The position numbers were made by a program, and so were the translations under genes. From Anoxybacteroides tepidamans (GTDB taxonomy: Bacteria > Bacillota > Bacilli > Bacillales > Anoxybacillaceae), in NCBI RefSeq assembly GCF_014201465.1, contig NZ_JACHEP010000004.1:62001-126000 (forward strand): 64,000 bases of DNA, written 5' to 3'. Positions 26,559 to 34,262 of this stretch are shown here, piece after piece. Position 1 is the stretch's first letter, and every line of letters starts with the position of its first letter. Below the pieces are notes generated by a model. It was not told where the DNA came from and ran no database searches. It saw nothing but the letters and a program-made list of their open reading frames with translations.

Positions 26559-27006
26559 TTGTTTGAGGTAATATACGCAGGAAATGTAAAGGAATTTGAA
26601 GATTATCTCTTGGATAAAGCAGAGCAAGAACTTAGACAAAAAGGTCCGTCCGGTTATATGGTGTCATGTTGCTGATGTATATGCAAGGCAACTTACGATT
26701 ATTCAACATAATCCATATCCGTCTGATCCGGAAGACAACAGCGTTTCGGACGATATAACTCCTCCGTCATTAAAACATCTTAGCATGAATACTCGTTATG
26801 ATAATTTTTACAGATGGGGCATAAAGGGTGGAAAAACTGGAAATCACAGAATTATATTTGCGATCCACAATTTTTCAAAAGTCATACTGCTTCATTATTT
26901 CGACAAGCAGTATAATGGAGCGATAAGACGAAAGGATATTGTGCCGACCGAATCAGCATATGAAAGTTATTGCGCCACTAGTGTTGATTATCCATTATTT
27001 TACTAA
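26559..27006 (+). pseudogene. Broken toxin-like gene (HigB-like?), frameshifted
   Basis: From TTG 26559 the frame reads FEVIYAGNVKEFEDYLLDKA then EQELRQK and soon stops. The next frame continues from there as VRPVIWCHVADVYARQL, NTRYDNFYRWGIKGGKTGNH and RIIFAIHNFSKVILLHYFDK to a stop at 27006. The switch is near an A5 run at about 26640. The C-terminal RIIFAI-x-KVILLHYFDK pattern resembles RelE/HigB-type toxins, and an XRE antitoxin gene lies 1.7 kb downstream beyond the TnpB element. A shorter intact protein from an internal start cannot be excluded. Confidence 0.5.
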
Positions 27007-27034
27007 AAAACATAGAATCATATGGCTGACCATA

Positions 27035-27174
27035 AGCTTTTCTGCCTTTTCCTCGAACAAGAACGCCGGCGGGCAAATGTAATTTGCCCGCAAAGCGTTC
27101 ATTGTTCGAGGAGGGCATGCTGTGCGCATGCCCAGTCGGCAAACGAACCGTTTGCCGACAACGGCAGAAAAGCT
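27035..27174. repeat. 140-bp cloverleaf element, copy 1
   Basis: The outer arms AGCTTTTCTGCC (27035-27046) and GGCAGAAAAGCT (27163-27174) pair perfectly and enclose three hairpins. Hairpin 1 (27051-27111) has a 16-bp stem with one bulged A (27101) and an inner 9-bp stem (27070-27078/27082-27090). Hairpin 2 (27113-27133) has 8 bp. Hairpin 3 (27135-27159) has 11 bp and a 3-nt loop. Nearly every base is paired. A second element of the same plan but different sequence is at 55583-55720. It lies between the broken toxin-like gene and tnpB. Function unknown. Confidence 0.8.
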
Positions 27175-27186
27175 AGGAATAGAGCG

Positions 27187-27273
27187 ATGTCAACTGGTTT
27201 TTATTGGTTAATCAACACGCCTGTTATTGCGCTTTTGATCCTTGCCTTTATTAATAAACGAGGAGGCTTTTAA
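27187..27273 (+). CDS. Possible 28-residue membrane peptide
   Basis: MSTGFYWLINTPVIALLILA followed by FINKRGGF and stop: one hydrophobic helix with a basic tail. AGGAATAGAG lies about nine bases before the ATG. It could be a small membrane peptide or toxin, or the C-terminal anchor of a lost gene. No family is recognised. Confidence 0.25.
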   Translation: MSTGFYWLINTPVIALLILAFINKRGGF

Positions 27274-27367
27274 CTGTTAGTTATAAATGCATAAATATTT
27301 ATAAAAACCTCATGATTATTTTATAATTAAAACAAAGCCAAGAAGATGCTAAAGGAGCTGGGAGAAG

Positions 27368-28552
27368 ATGATCAAAACGTACAAAGTCATGCTTCTGCCC
27401 AACAATAAGCAAAAGACGAAGCTTTTTCAATGTGCAGGTGTTGCCAGGTGGGCGTACAATTTTGCATTAGCACAAGAACAAGAAAATGACAAACAGGGTG
27501 GCAAATTTTTAGGCGATGATCACATCCGAAAGCGGCTGACACAACTCAAAAAAACGAAGGAATATGCGTGGCTCAATCAATATTCCAACAACATCACGAA
27601 GCAAGCAATCAAAGATGCCACAACTGCCTACCAAAACTTTTTTGAAGGGAGAGCTGAGTTTCCACAGTTCAAAACAAAAAAAAGAACCCGACCAAGTTTT
27701 TATCAAGATACCGCAAAAATCAAAATCACACATACCCATGTGAAACTAGAAAAACTGACGACATCCAGAAAGAAAAACAAACAAAAGCTGAATTGGATTC
27801 GTCTCGCAGAACGAGGAAAAATTCCTTATGGAAAGCATGTGAAATATACGGACCCAAGAGTCGTATTTGACGGACTCCATTGGTTTTTAACGATCGGTGT
27901 AGAAGAAGGAGAAGTGAAGCATGAAGCCTACACTGAAGGCATGGGTGTCGATTTAGGCGTAAAAAACTTAGCAACGGTAAGCAATGGAAGGACGTTCAAA
28001 AACATCAACCAAATGCCCAAAGTGAAAAAGTTGGAAAAAAGCATCAAGCAACTGCAAAGAAAGCTGTCGCGAAAGTATGAAATGAATAAAATCCAAACCA
28101 AAGGAGGTGAATACCGTTACAGAAAAACAAAAAACATCAAGAAGCTAGAACTCCTTGTTCTGAAAAAGCGAAGAAGGCTGAAAAATATACGATTAAATTA
28201 TACCCACCAAATCACGGCAACATTGGTGAAAGCCAAACCAGCGTATGTTGTGATGGAACATTTAAATACAAGTGGAATGCTTAAAAACAACAAGCTATCG
28301 AAAGCGATTCAAGAACAAACATTCCATGAGTTCAAAAGACAAATGACGTACAAATGTGCATGGCGTGGAATCAAGTTTGTTGTTGCCGATCGTTTCTATC
28401 CTTCAAGCAAAATGTGTAGCAATTGCGGTCATGTGAAGGAGAAGCTGTCTTTATCTGAACGAACATATCGCTGCGAAGCATGTGGAATGGAAATGGATCG
28501 CGACTTGAACGCAAGCATCAACTTGAAAAACTACGCTAAGTCCATGGTTTAG
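27368..28552 (+). CDS. tnpB: TnpB RNA-guided nuclease, IS200/IS605 (IS1341-type, no TnpA)
   Basis: 394 residues, within the TnpB range. The RuvC-like acidic residues are seen in GMGVDLGVKNLATVS (D), YVVMEHLNTSGM (E) and MDRDLNASINL (D). The zinc ribbon is complete: MCSNCGHVKEKLSLSERTY then RCEACG. The N-terminal part MIKTYKVMLLPNNKQK and RWAYNFALAQE is typical. GGAGCTGGGAGAAG precedes the ATG. No Y1 tnpA is adjacent, so the element can move only with help. TnpB cuts DNA next to a short motif guided by an RNA from the right end of the element, which favours retention of the element. Confidence 0.95.
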   Translation: MIKTYKVMLLPNNKQKTKLFQCAGVARWAYNFALAQEQENDKQGGKFLGDDHIRKRLTQLKKTKEYAWLNQYSNNITKQAIKDATTAYQNFFEGRAEFPQFKTKKRTRPSFYQDTAKIKITHTHVKLEKLTTSRKKNKQKLNWIRLAERGKIPYGKHVKYTDPRVVFDGLHWFLTIGVEEGEVKHEAYTEGMGVDLGVKNLATVSNGRTFKNINQMPKVKKLEKSIKQLQRKLSRKYEMNKIQTKGGEYRYRKTKNIKKLELLVLKKRRRLKNIRLNYTHQITATLVKAKPAYVVMEHLNTSGMLKNNKLSKAIQEQTFHEFKRQMTYKCAWRGIKFVVADRFYPSSKMCSNCGHVKEKLSLSERTYRCEACGMEMDRDLNASINLKNYAKSMV

Positions 28553-28655
28553 CACGACACGCGATCATGGATATGTACCCATCCGTTAGTGGGGAGTTTA
28601 AGCCTTCGGAGCGCCGCAAGAAACGAGAGTAGCTTCGGCGAAATCGGGTGCGATG
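28450..28655 (+). ncRNA. Predicted omega-RNA scaffold at the right end of the TnpB element
   Basis: In this family the guide RNA scaffold overlaps the 3' end of tnpB and runs to the right end, followed by the guide. Downstream of the stop the sequence holds hairpins such as CGCCGCAAG (28612-28620) with CTTCGGCG (28633-28640). The exact right end, and so the guide, cannot be fixed by eye; about 28640-28665 is likely. Confidence 0.4.
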
Positions 28656-28678
28656 AACAAGGAAGGAAACGTAGATCT

Positions 28679-28710
28679 TTATAAGTTTCTTATAAAGTCT
28701 TATAAGTTTT
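28679..28710 (+). promoter_or_regulatory. Three phased TTATA repeats before the XRE gene
   Basis: TTATAAGTTT (28679), TTATAAAGTC (28690) and TTATAAGTTT (28700) recur at 11 and 10 bp, in helical phase, 18 bp before the XRE start. This looks like an operator for the XRE protein. Confidence 0.35.
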
Positions 28711-28727
28711 CTGTAACGGGAAAAAGA

Positions 28728-29027
28728 ATGAGTGATTTTTTTAAGAAATATGCAGCTATTCGAGGCGAGCGGCATGTTCAAAAACTTCAATTAGAAGGAA
28801 CGATAGCTGCTCAGATTAAAACAAGACGGAAGCAGCTGAATATGTCTCAACAGGAACTTGCATCCATTATTGGAGTTCCAAAATCCACGATTGGAAGAAT
28901 TGAAGCAGGGCTTACAAGTCCTAGAGTAGAGACACTTTTTAAAATCTCGCAGGCATTGAATGTCCCGTTCATCATTGACGGTAGTAGTAACCAAGATCAT
29001 GACCATAACCTGCATGTTCAAGTTTAG
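28728..29027 (+). CDS. XRE-family HTH antitoxin (HigA-like)
   Basis: 99 residues from ATG 28728; an upstream in-frame start at 28653 would add residues translated from the TnpB element end. Residues about 29-85 form a Cro/CI helix-turn-helix: IKTRRKQLNMSQQELASIIG then VPKSTIGRIEAGLTSPRVET. The short C-terminus QDHDHNLHVQV is His-rich. It is likely the antitoxin partner of the broken toxin-like gene at 26559-27006, now separated by the cloverleaf and TnpB element. Confidence 0.75.
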   Translation: MSDFFKKYAAIRGERHVQKLQLEGTIAAQIKTRRKQLNMSQQELASIIGVPKSTIGRIEAGLTSPRVETLFKISQALNVPFIIDGSSNQDHDHNLHVQV

Positions 29028-29108
29028 CGCATCATTCAATACACTCAGATGCGTGCCTGTCACCACCCGGGTAGAAAATTGTGGCGTGGTCACACCCCGA
29101 ATGTAAAC

Positions 29109-29259
29109 AAAAAGAAATAACCGTCCCCCTCGACCAAAGGTGTGAAACGGTTATTTCTTTTTATCTGTTGCACATCTGAAGGTCAGCCGCTCTTCTTGCG
29201 GCATGTAGTTGCTTGCTGAGCGTTCGCCGCGCTCAGCTTTTTTATTTTATGAATTATCT
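29109..29259 (-). ncRNA. Orphan copy of the antisense RNA antitoxin
   Basis: This repeats the 3' part of the type I toxin unit: the 16-bp inverted repeat (29109-29124 with 29147-29162), the GCCGC hairpin and the CTGAGCG/CGCTCAG terminator. It also keeps a minus-strand promoter, TTGCCA (29290-29295) and CATAAT (29266-29271), again 18 bp apart. Only the last bases of the toxin frame remain (ACAAAAAGAAATAA). It could still make an RNA able to act on the intact copy 8 kb away. Confidence 0.5.
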
Positions 29260-29299
29260 ACTTTTATTATGCAAACGATGTAACGTATTTGGCAAGAAA

Positions 29300-29500
29300 G
29301 AGTAGGGCTCACTCTACTGTCGCGTGCTAAAAAATTTTCTTTTCATTGCAGGAGTTTTGCTGCGTTTGTCGAAAAGGTACGCGAAAATGTCGCTTGGACG
29401 TGATGGGGTGAATCATAAACGTATTCTCCATTATCCCTCAATCCACCTATAGTTGACGCAATGATACTTCGAAACACTCCATTTTGGTTTTGTTTATTTC
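29300..29500. other. Relic of the RAYT leader, otherwise empty
   Basis: 29330-29420 resembles the leader of the RAYT gene (AAAAAATTTTCTTTTC-TTGCAGGA, TTTGTCGAAAAGGTACGCGAAAATG, GTGATGGGGTGAATC) and breaks off where the RAYT frame should begin. No gene is seen up to 29500. Confidence 0.5.
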
Positions 29501-29525
29501 ACGGAAAAATGTAGTAAAATAAAAC

Positions 29526-29591
29526 ATCCATGAGCAAGTTTTGCTCACCACCCACGTATGAAAATAACCGCTCATGGATCCGTTATTTTCA
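29526..29591. repeat. Structured repeat, copy 2, with interleaved palindromes
   Basis: ATCCATGAGC (29526-29535) pairs perfectly with GCTCATGGAT (29570-29579), and TGAAAATAAC (29559-29568) with GTTATTTTCA (29582-29591). The pairs are interleaved (A-B-A'-B'), a pseudoknot topology. A nested GAGCAA/TTGCTC hairpin competes with the first. It appears inserted in the leader of the nuclease-gene relic, because the intact copy at 23840-23875 lacks it. Confidence 0.65.
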
Positions 29592-29615
29592 CAGAAAAAG
29601 AAAGGAAGTGCGATA

Positions 29616-29690
29616 ATGAGCGAGCAAACGGATATTGCGTATAATCATTATGACATCATATTCCGCAGCATGACCGCTCAATTTAACGGA
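29616..29690 (+). pseudogene. Relic of the Rpn-like nuclease gene (first 25 codons)
   Basis: MSEQTDIAYNHYDIIFRSMT then AQFN matches the start of the gene at 23875 at about 90 percent of bases, including the ribosome site AAAGGAAGTG. Similarity ends near 29688, after which unrelated DNA follows. Confidence 0.85.
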
Positions 29691-29716
29691 TCGGAAAATA
29701 GGCTACTAATTTTTTA

Positions 29717-29744
29717 GACTGTCGCAGGCAAGTCTGTGACTTGC
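29717..29744. repeat. Remnant of a cloverleaf-type element
   Basis: GACTGTCG followed by GGCAAGTC-TGT-GACTTGC shares its two segments with the element at 55583-55720 (GACTGTCG at the left arm and GGCAAGTC-TAT-GACTTGCC as hairpin 3). The middle part is missing, so this looks like a deleted copy. Confidence 0.5.
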
Positions 29745-29830
29745 ATTCAAATTGGTACAAATCGGCTCTTATATAATTGTGATTTTCCTAGTATCATAGA
29801 AGTAAGTCAACTTCTAAGGAGGCGAGCTTC

Positions 29831-31069
29831 ATGAGAGCGGTTCGAATAGGGGTTATTGCTATGTTGTTGATTGTCGGCAGTTTGGCTGGAGTGTTTTCTA
29901 AAGCAGCTGCAGCGGAAAATTGCGCCACGTATACCGGCAGTGAAAAAGTTTGGTGGGACGGAGCAGAACTGAAGCCGGGTCAAATTGGCCGTTTAACCGT
30001 GTTAAAGAAAACGGGTTTAGTAACGTTGAACGGTAGTGCACCAGTTGTCGTGCGCACGCTATATCCAGGAACCGTTTATCGCATTTATGCCTTTCAATCT
30101 GACTATTTAAGTGTCGGCGGCGGTTATTATGTCAAACGGGATGCGAATGTCAAATACGAAACGCCGTCGAAAACGAAATTGACGATGGTCGCTTGCATTC
30201 AACAAGCGAAACAAACAAACGCAGCCGTTTCGATGAATCAGTTAGCGATCGGCGATTCGCGCGCAAAGGTGGAAGCGATTTACGGAAAAGCGAAGCGGAA
30301 AACATTAAACGATTACGGCTTATATTGGGAAACGTACGACCGGGGAAACTATAAAGATTTTTTGATGGTCAGCTATCAGAACGATCGCATCGCAGCGATG
30401 TACACGAATCAGCCGATTGTAAAAACGAAAACTGGCATTACGCTCGGCACCCCTAAACAAGAAGTGGAGGCGAAATACGGCACACCGCTTTCTTATATTC
30501 AAAAAGGAACCGTGCAATACATGATTCAAGATGACGAATATGATATGTATTTGATCGACGGAAGCTACGTCACGTTTTTTTACGATAAATATAGCAATAA
30601 CCGTTTAACCGCTGTGCAAATCGTCAAACGGGAGCTGGAAGAAAAGAAAGACGGTTTTTACGGAACGGCAAGTGCAGCATTGCGCACAGCCTATGAATAT
30701 CAAATTTTTGATCTGGTCAATGCGATTCGCCTGCGAAACCATCTCCCGCTTCTATCATGGGATGCGAAAATCGCAAGCACAGCGCGAAAGCATAGCGAAG
30801 ATATGGTGCAAAACGGCTATTTTAGCCATACGAATTTACAAGGGTTGTCCCCGTTTGATCGTATGACGCGGGATGGCATTTCTTATCGCACAGCTGGAGA
30901 AAACATCGCTTACGGACAATTCAACGCGATTTTTGTTCACGAAGCGTGGATGGATTCACTCGGACACCGGCAGAATATATTGTATCCAGACTTTCAACGA
31001 TTGGGCGTAGGAGTCGCCTTCAGCGCCTCCGGCCAGCCGTATTATACGCAAAATTTTTATACGCCGTAG
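29831..31069 (+). CDS. Secreted CAP-domain protein (YkwD-like) with CAP-associated domain
   Basis: 412 residues. A signal peptide ends near residue 28 (VFSKAAAAE). Residues about 30-120 are a module shared with the next gene (VWWDGAELKPGQIGRLTVLK, RIYAF, GGGYYV, YETPSKTKL). Then come a CAP-associated region (AIGDSRAKVEAIYGKAKR, GTPKQEVEAKYGTP) and a C-terminal CAP/SCP domain (FDLVNAIRLRNHLPLLSWD, ARKHSEDMVQNGYFSHTNL, ENIAYG, LGHRQNIL, LGVGVAFS). CAP proteins are secreted and often wall-associated; the exact activity is unknown. AAGGAGG precedes the ATG, TATAAT lies at 29772-29777, and a terminator follows. Confidence 0.88.
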   Translation: MRAVRIGVIAMLLIVGSLAGVFSKAAAAENCATYTGSEKVWWDGAELKPGQIGRLTVLKKTGLVTLNGSAPVVVRTLYPGTVYRIYAFQSDYLSVGGGYYVKRDANVKYETPSKTKLTMVACIQQAKQTNAAVSMNQLAIGDSRAKVEAIYGKAKRKTLNDYGLYWETYDRGNYKDFLMVSYQNDRIAAMYTNQPIVKTKTGITLGTPKQEVEAKYGTPLSYIQKGTVQYMIQDDEYDMYLIDGSYVTFFYDKYSNNRLTAVQIVKRELEEKKDGFYGTASAALRTAYEYQIFDLVNAIRLRNHLPLLSWDAKIASTARKHSEDMVQNGYFSHTNLQGLSPFDRMTRDGISYRTAGENIAYGQFNAIFVHEAWMDSLGHRQNILYPDFQRLGVGVAFSASGQPYYTQNFYTP

Positions 31070-31081
31070 TTTTCTGAAACG

Positions 31082-31120
31082 AAAGGAACTAGTGTTAGGC
31101 CGCTAGTTCCTTTGTTTTTT
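31082..31120 (+). terminator. Terminator after the CAP gene
   Basis: AAAGGAACTAG (31082-31092) pairs with CTAGTTCCTTT (31103-31113), followed by GTTTTTT. Confidence 0.85.
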
Positions 31121-31259
31121 AGAAAAACATCAAAGTGGAAAGTAGAATATAATAGAAGAAAACTTTGTAAAAAACTATGGAAGCAATCACCTTTTTTGTC
31201 GTATAATATAAAATGTATGTCGAAAAACGTCTATGAAACTAGTAAAAGGAGAGTTTTCC

Positions 31260-33704
31260 ATGTTTCGCAAGTGGTTGGCTAGTCTTTTCTTTGGGGCTTT
31301 GTTGCTATGGGTGTTACCGATGCCAAACGTTCATGCGGAAACGGTTGTGTATTGGGAAAGGACAAAGCTTGTAAAAGGACAGATTGGCAAAATCGAAGTG
31401 TTAAAATCTATTAATTTATGGAAAAAAGAGAATGGAAAATTGCAGTTTGTAAGGGTGTTGAAACCGAAAGAGCAATATCGCGTCTATTCATATGACGGAA
31501 CGCAATACGGGCTTGGCGGCAATTTATACGTAACAAATATCAAAGGATACATACTGTATAAAACGCCGTCAAAAGAGAAGCTAAAGCTTGTCAATCCAGA
31601 GTGGTATAGCGTTAAAAAACTATCGCTCGGAACGGTGACGAGCGAGTCTTCCACCGTCATTGTGCCGGGGGTTGAAAAATCAGAATTAGAGATTAATAGC
31701 GCTCGCGGTAAGCAGCACGTCTATAAACTCGACATCGATGTCAAAGCGGACAACATCGGCATTGAAACGGCGCTGTCCAACGAGCAGGTGCTTGGGATTG
31801 AAACCGTTCTTCAACAAGCTAATCGCGCTGATTTTGACAGACATTTTGTGCTCGGGGCGGTCAATGGCGACTATTTTAAAGACAACGGTTCTCCGACCGA
31901 TTTAATGGTGCATAACGGAGAAATTATGACGACGAACACAACGCCTGTGGATCAGCGAGTGATTTTTGGCATCGGTGCAAATGGAAAATCGCTGATCGGC
32001 AATCCAGACGTCACGATGGAAATGACGATTAACGGGGCGAACAGCCATATGATCCATTCGATCAACAAACCTCGTTATGCGAACCATCTTGTCCTTTATA
32101 CGCCGTATTTTTCCGCTTCCACGCTGACGAATCCGCTCGGTACGGAAGTTGTGCTGACGAACGTACAAGGGAAGCTGAACGGAAATAGCATCGTCACCGG
32201 AACGGTGAAAGAAGTGATTGTCGGCGTAGGAAACGAGCCACTGCTTCCGGGAGAAATCGTGCTATCCGGGCACGGGGAAGCAAGCAGCTACTTGCAGCAG
32301 GCGAAAGCCGGCGATACCGTTCAAATTTCGATTCAATACGATCAAGAATCATGGAACGGTGTGCAAGAAGCGATCGGGGGACGATATCACCTTGTTGCAA
32401 ACGGAGTGGTACAATCGTTTAATATCGCTGGAGTGCATCCGCGCACAGCGATTGGCATTGACGAAAACGGAAATGTATTCACCGTCGTGGTCGATGGGCG
32501 CAACCCGAACTACAGCAACGGCGTAACGTTGGATGAACTAGCAAAGCTGATGAAAGATTTCGGCGCTGTCGATGCGATGACGCTGGACGGGGGCGGGTCG
32601 TCGACGTTTGTGGTGCGTCAGAAAGACGGAAAGCTTGCTGTGGAAAACAAGCCGTCCGACGGATTCGCGCGGCCGGTTGCCAACGCGCTTCTTGTCGTGT
32701 ACAAAGGAGAAGCAAACGAAGTGAGACAGCTAGTCATCGAACCGCAGGAAGTAACCGTATGGGCGGGAGGAACGTATCGCGATCTCGGCTTATCCGCCAA
32801 AGGGCTCACGCTGTTAGGAACAACGGCACCGCTTCAGCAGCCGGTCGTCTGGATCTCGAATGCGGGGACGTTTTTAAAAGACGGCTCCTTTGTCGCGGCA
32901 AAACAGCCGATGGAAGGAACGATCACCGCCTCTTCCGGCAACGTATCGGGAAGCATCCCTGTTCATGTCATCAACGATGTCGATCAGCTCGTTGTGCAAC
33001 CAAAAGAAATTTATATGCGTGAAAACAGCACGCAACCGCTCGTCATTCAAGCATTTTACAAAGGAAAAGAAATTGCTGTTACTCCGAATGCCTTTTCGTA
33101 TACGGTTTCTAACGGATTAGGAAAAGTGGAAAACGGGGTTTTCCAAGCAATGAATAAAAAAGGGACCGGAACATTAACGATTCGGCTCGGCTCAAAGACC
33201 GTGACGATTCCGGTCACCGTCGGAATTCCGAATGCGGTAATGCTCGAAGACTTTGAGAAAAACAGCATTGAGTGGCTCACATCAGGAGCAAACTACGCTT
33301 TTGCGAACGTATCGCTCACCAATGCAACCGTCAAAAACGGAAAACAAGCGTTGCAAATCGATTACGACTTCAGCGGCAAGACAGGAGTGTCAGGCGTGTA
33401 TGCTGTGGCCAAAAACGGCATCACGTTAAAAGGACGTCCGACGAAAATTGGCATGTGGGTGTACGGAGATGCGAACGGCCATTGGCTGCGGGCACAAATC
33501 AAAGATGGAAGCGGAAAGCGATATTGGATTGATTTTGCCAAAAACGTCGACTGGACAGGATGGAAATATGTCGCTGCCGACATTCCGGCCGATGTGCAAT
33601 GGCCGGTTACATTAGAAATGCCGGTTCGTTATATGGAAGTCAACGAAACAAACAAAAATGCCGGAACATTATATGTGGATGACATTCAAGCGATTTACAA
33701 CTAG
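31260..33704 (+). CDS. Secreted phosphodiester glycosidase (NAGPA domain) with Ig-like and jelly-roll C-terminus
   Basis: 814 residues from ATG 31260, which has AAAGGAGAG before it; ATG 31233 lacks one. The signal peptide ends near VHAE. Residues about 25-110 repeat the wall module of the preceding CAP protein (TKLVKGQIGKIEVLK, YRVYSYDG, GLGGNLYV, YKTPSKEKLKLV). The NAGPA core follows: GAVNGDYF, HPRTAIGIDENG and the diagnostic DAMTLDGGGSSTFVV. After it come Ig-like regions (LVIEPQEVTVWAGG, LVVQPKEIYMRENS) and a C-terminal carbohydrate-binding-like jelly roll (MLEDFEKNSIEWL to YVDDIQAIYN). Relatives remove sugar phosphodiesters; a wall polymer substrate is inferred. TATAAT lies at 31202-31207. 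Confidence 0.85.
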   Translation: MFRKWLASLFFGALLLWVLPMPNVHAETVVYWERTKLVKGQIGKIEVLKSINLWKKENGKLQFVRVLKPKEQYRVYSYDGTQYGLGGNLYVTNIKGYILYKTPSKEKLKLVNPEWYSVKKLSLGTVTSESSTVIVPGVEKSELEINSARGKQHVYKLDIDVKADNIGIETALSNEQVLGIETVLQQANRADFDRHFVLGAVNGDYFKDNGSPTDLMVHNGEIMTTNTTPVDQRVIFGIGANGKSLIGNPDVTMEMTINGANSHMIHSINKPRYANHLVLYTPYFSASTLTNPLGTEVVLTNVQGKLNGNSIVTGTVKEVIVGVGNEPLLPGEIVLSGHGEASSYLQQAKAGDTVQISIQYDQESWNGVQEAIGGRYHLVANGVVQSFNIAGVHPRTAIGIDENGNVFTVVVDGRNPNYSNGVTLDELAKLMKDFGAVDAMTLDGGGSSTFVVRQKDGKLAVENKPSDGFARPVANALLVVYKGEANEVRQLVIEPQEVTVWAGGTYRDLGLSAKGLTLLGTTAPLQQPVVWISNAGTFLKDGSFVAAKQPMEGTITASSGNVSGSIPVHVINDVDQLVVQPKEIYMRENSTQPLVIQAFYKGKEIAVTPNAFSYTVSNGLGKVENGVFQAMNKKGTGTLTIRLGSKTVTIPVTVGIPNAVMLEDFEKNSIEWLTSGANYAFANVSLTNATVKNGKQALQIDYDFSGKTGVSGVYAVAKNGITLKGRPTKIGMWVYGDANGHWLRAQIKDGSGKRYWIDFAKNVDWTGWKYVAADIPADVQWPVTLEMPVRYMEVNETNKNAGTLYVDDIQAIYN

Positions 33705-33730
33705 GGGCTGGATTTTTGCGCCCCTTTTTT
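33703..33730 (+). terminator. Terminator after the glycosidase gene
   Basis: AGGGGC (33703-33708) pairs with GCCCCT (33720-33725), followed by T6; the stem begins inside the stop codon. Confidence 0.75.
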
Positions 33731-33861
33731 CGTACCGTCCATTGATGAAGTGACTTGAATTTCCATAGAAAAACGTTTGCATTTCGCGCGAAAGTATGTA
33801 TATCATAAGACAGAATCGCTTCAAAAACATGCACTAACGCGGAGGGGGTTATAACGCTTTT

Positions 33862-34257
33862 ATGACAAATCAGGATGTATTGAAACAACTACAAGAAAAC
33901 CCTCCTAAATTAATCGGAGGTTATAAAAAACAAGGCTGGGCCATTAAAGTACTGGAAAAAATAAGCAATGATGATATTGAAGAAGAAGGAAACGGCTTGA
34001 TTACAGCAAAAGCCGTTCTTGAAGCAAAAGATGAAACGTACTATCCAGCGTTTCTCACATTGGACATATCGGAAAAAGGGAAGATCGTTGGTTTATATTT
34101 GCTTGCGGAAAATAGAGAGCAGTTTGACTTGATTCCGTTCGAGCTCGCCAAGCCGTTTTTAAAGAAGCAAGAAAGCGATTTGTTGCCGTTTCGCTATCGG
34201 ACGTTAGCGAAAATCGAAGGTGACGAGCAACAAACGAATTGGCCGGACTTTACGTAA
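33862..34257 (+). CDS. Small soluble protein of unknown function
   Basis: 131 residues, no signal peptide, no membrane helix and no cysteine. It is acidic, with Ile/Leu-rich strands (LIGGYKKQGWAIKVLEKIS, YYPAFLTLDISEKGKIVGLYLL) that suggest a small alpha/beta fold. GGAGGGGG lies upstream of the ATG at a somewhat long distance. It has its own terminator. I do not recognise the family. Confidence 0.75.
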   Translation: MTNQDVLKQLQENPPKLIGGYKKQGWAIKVLEKISNDDIEEEGNGLITAKAVLEAKDETYYPAFLTLDISEKGKIVGLYLLAENREQFDLIPFELAKPFLKKQESDLLPFRYRTLAKIEGDEQQTNWPDFT

Positions 34258-34262
34258 CAACC

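Noticed and set aside
27022-27186. Open frame running through the cloverleaf into the small membrane peptide
   Set aside because: The translated part is an artefact of palindromic DNA (Arg/Ala/Cys-rich, no motif). Only the last 28 codons were kept, at low confidence.
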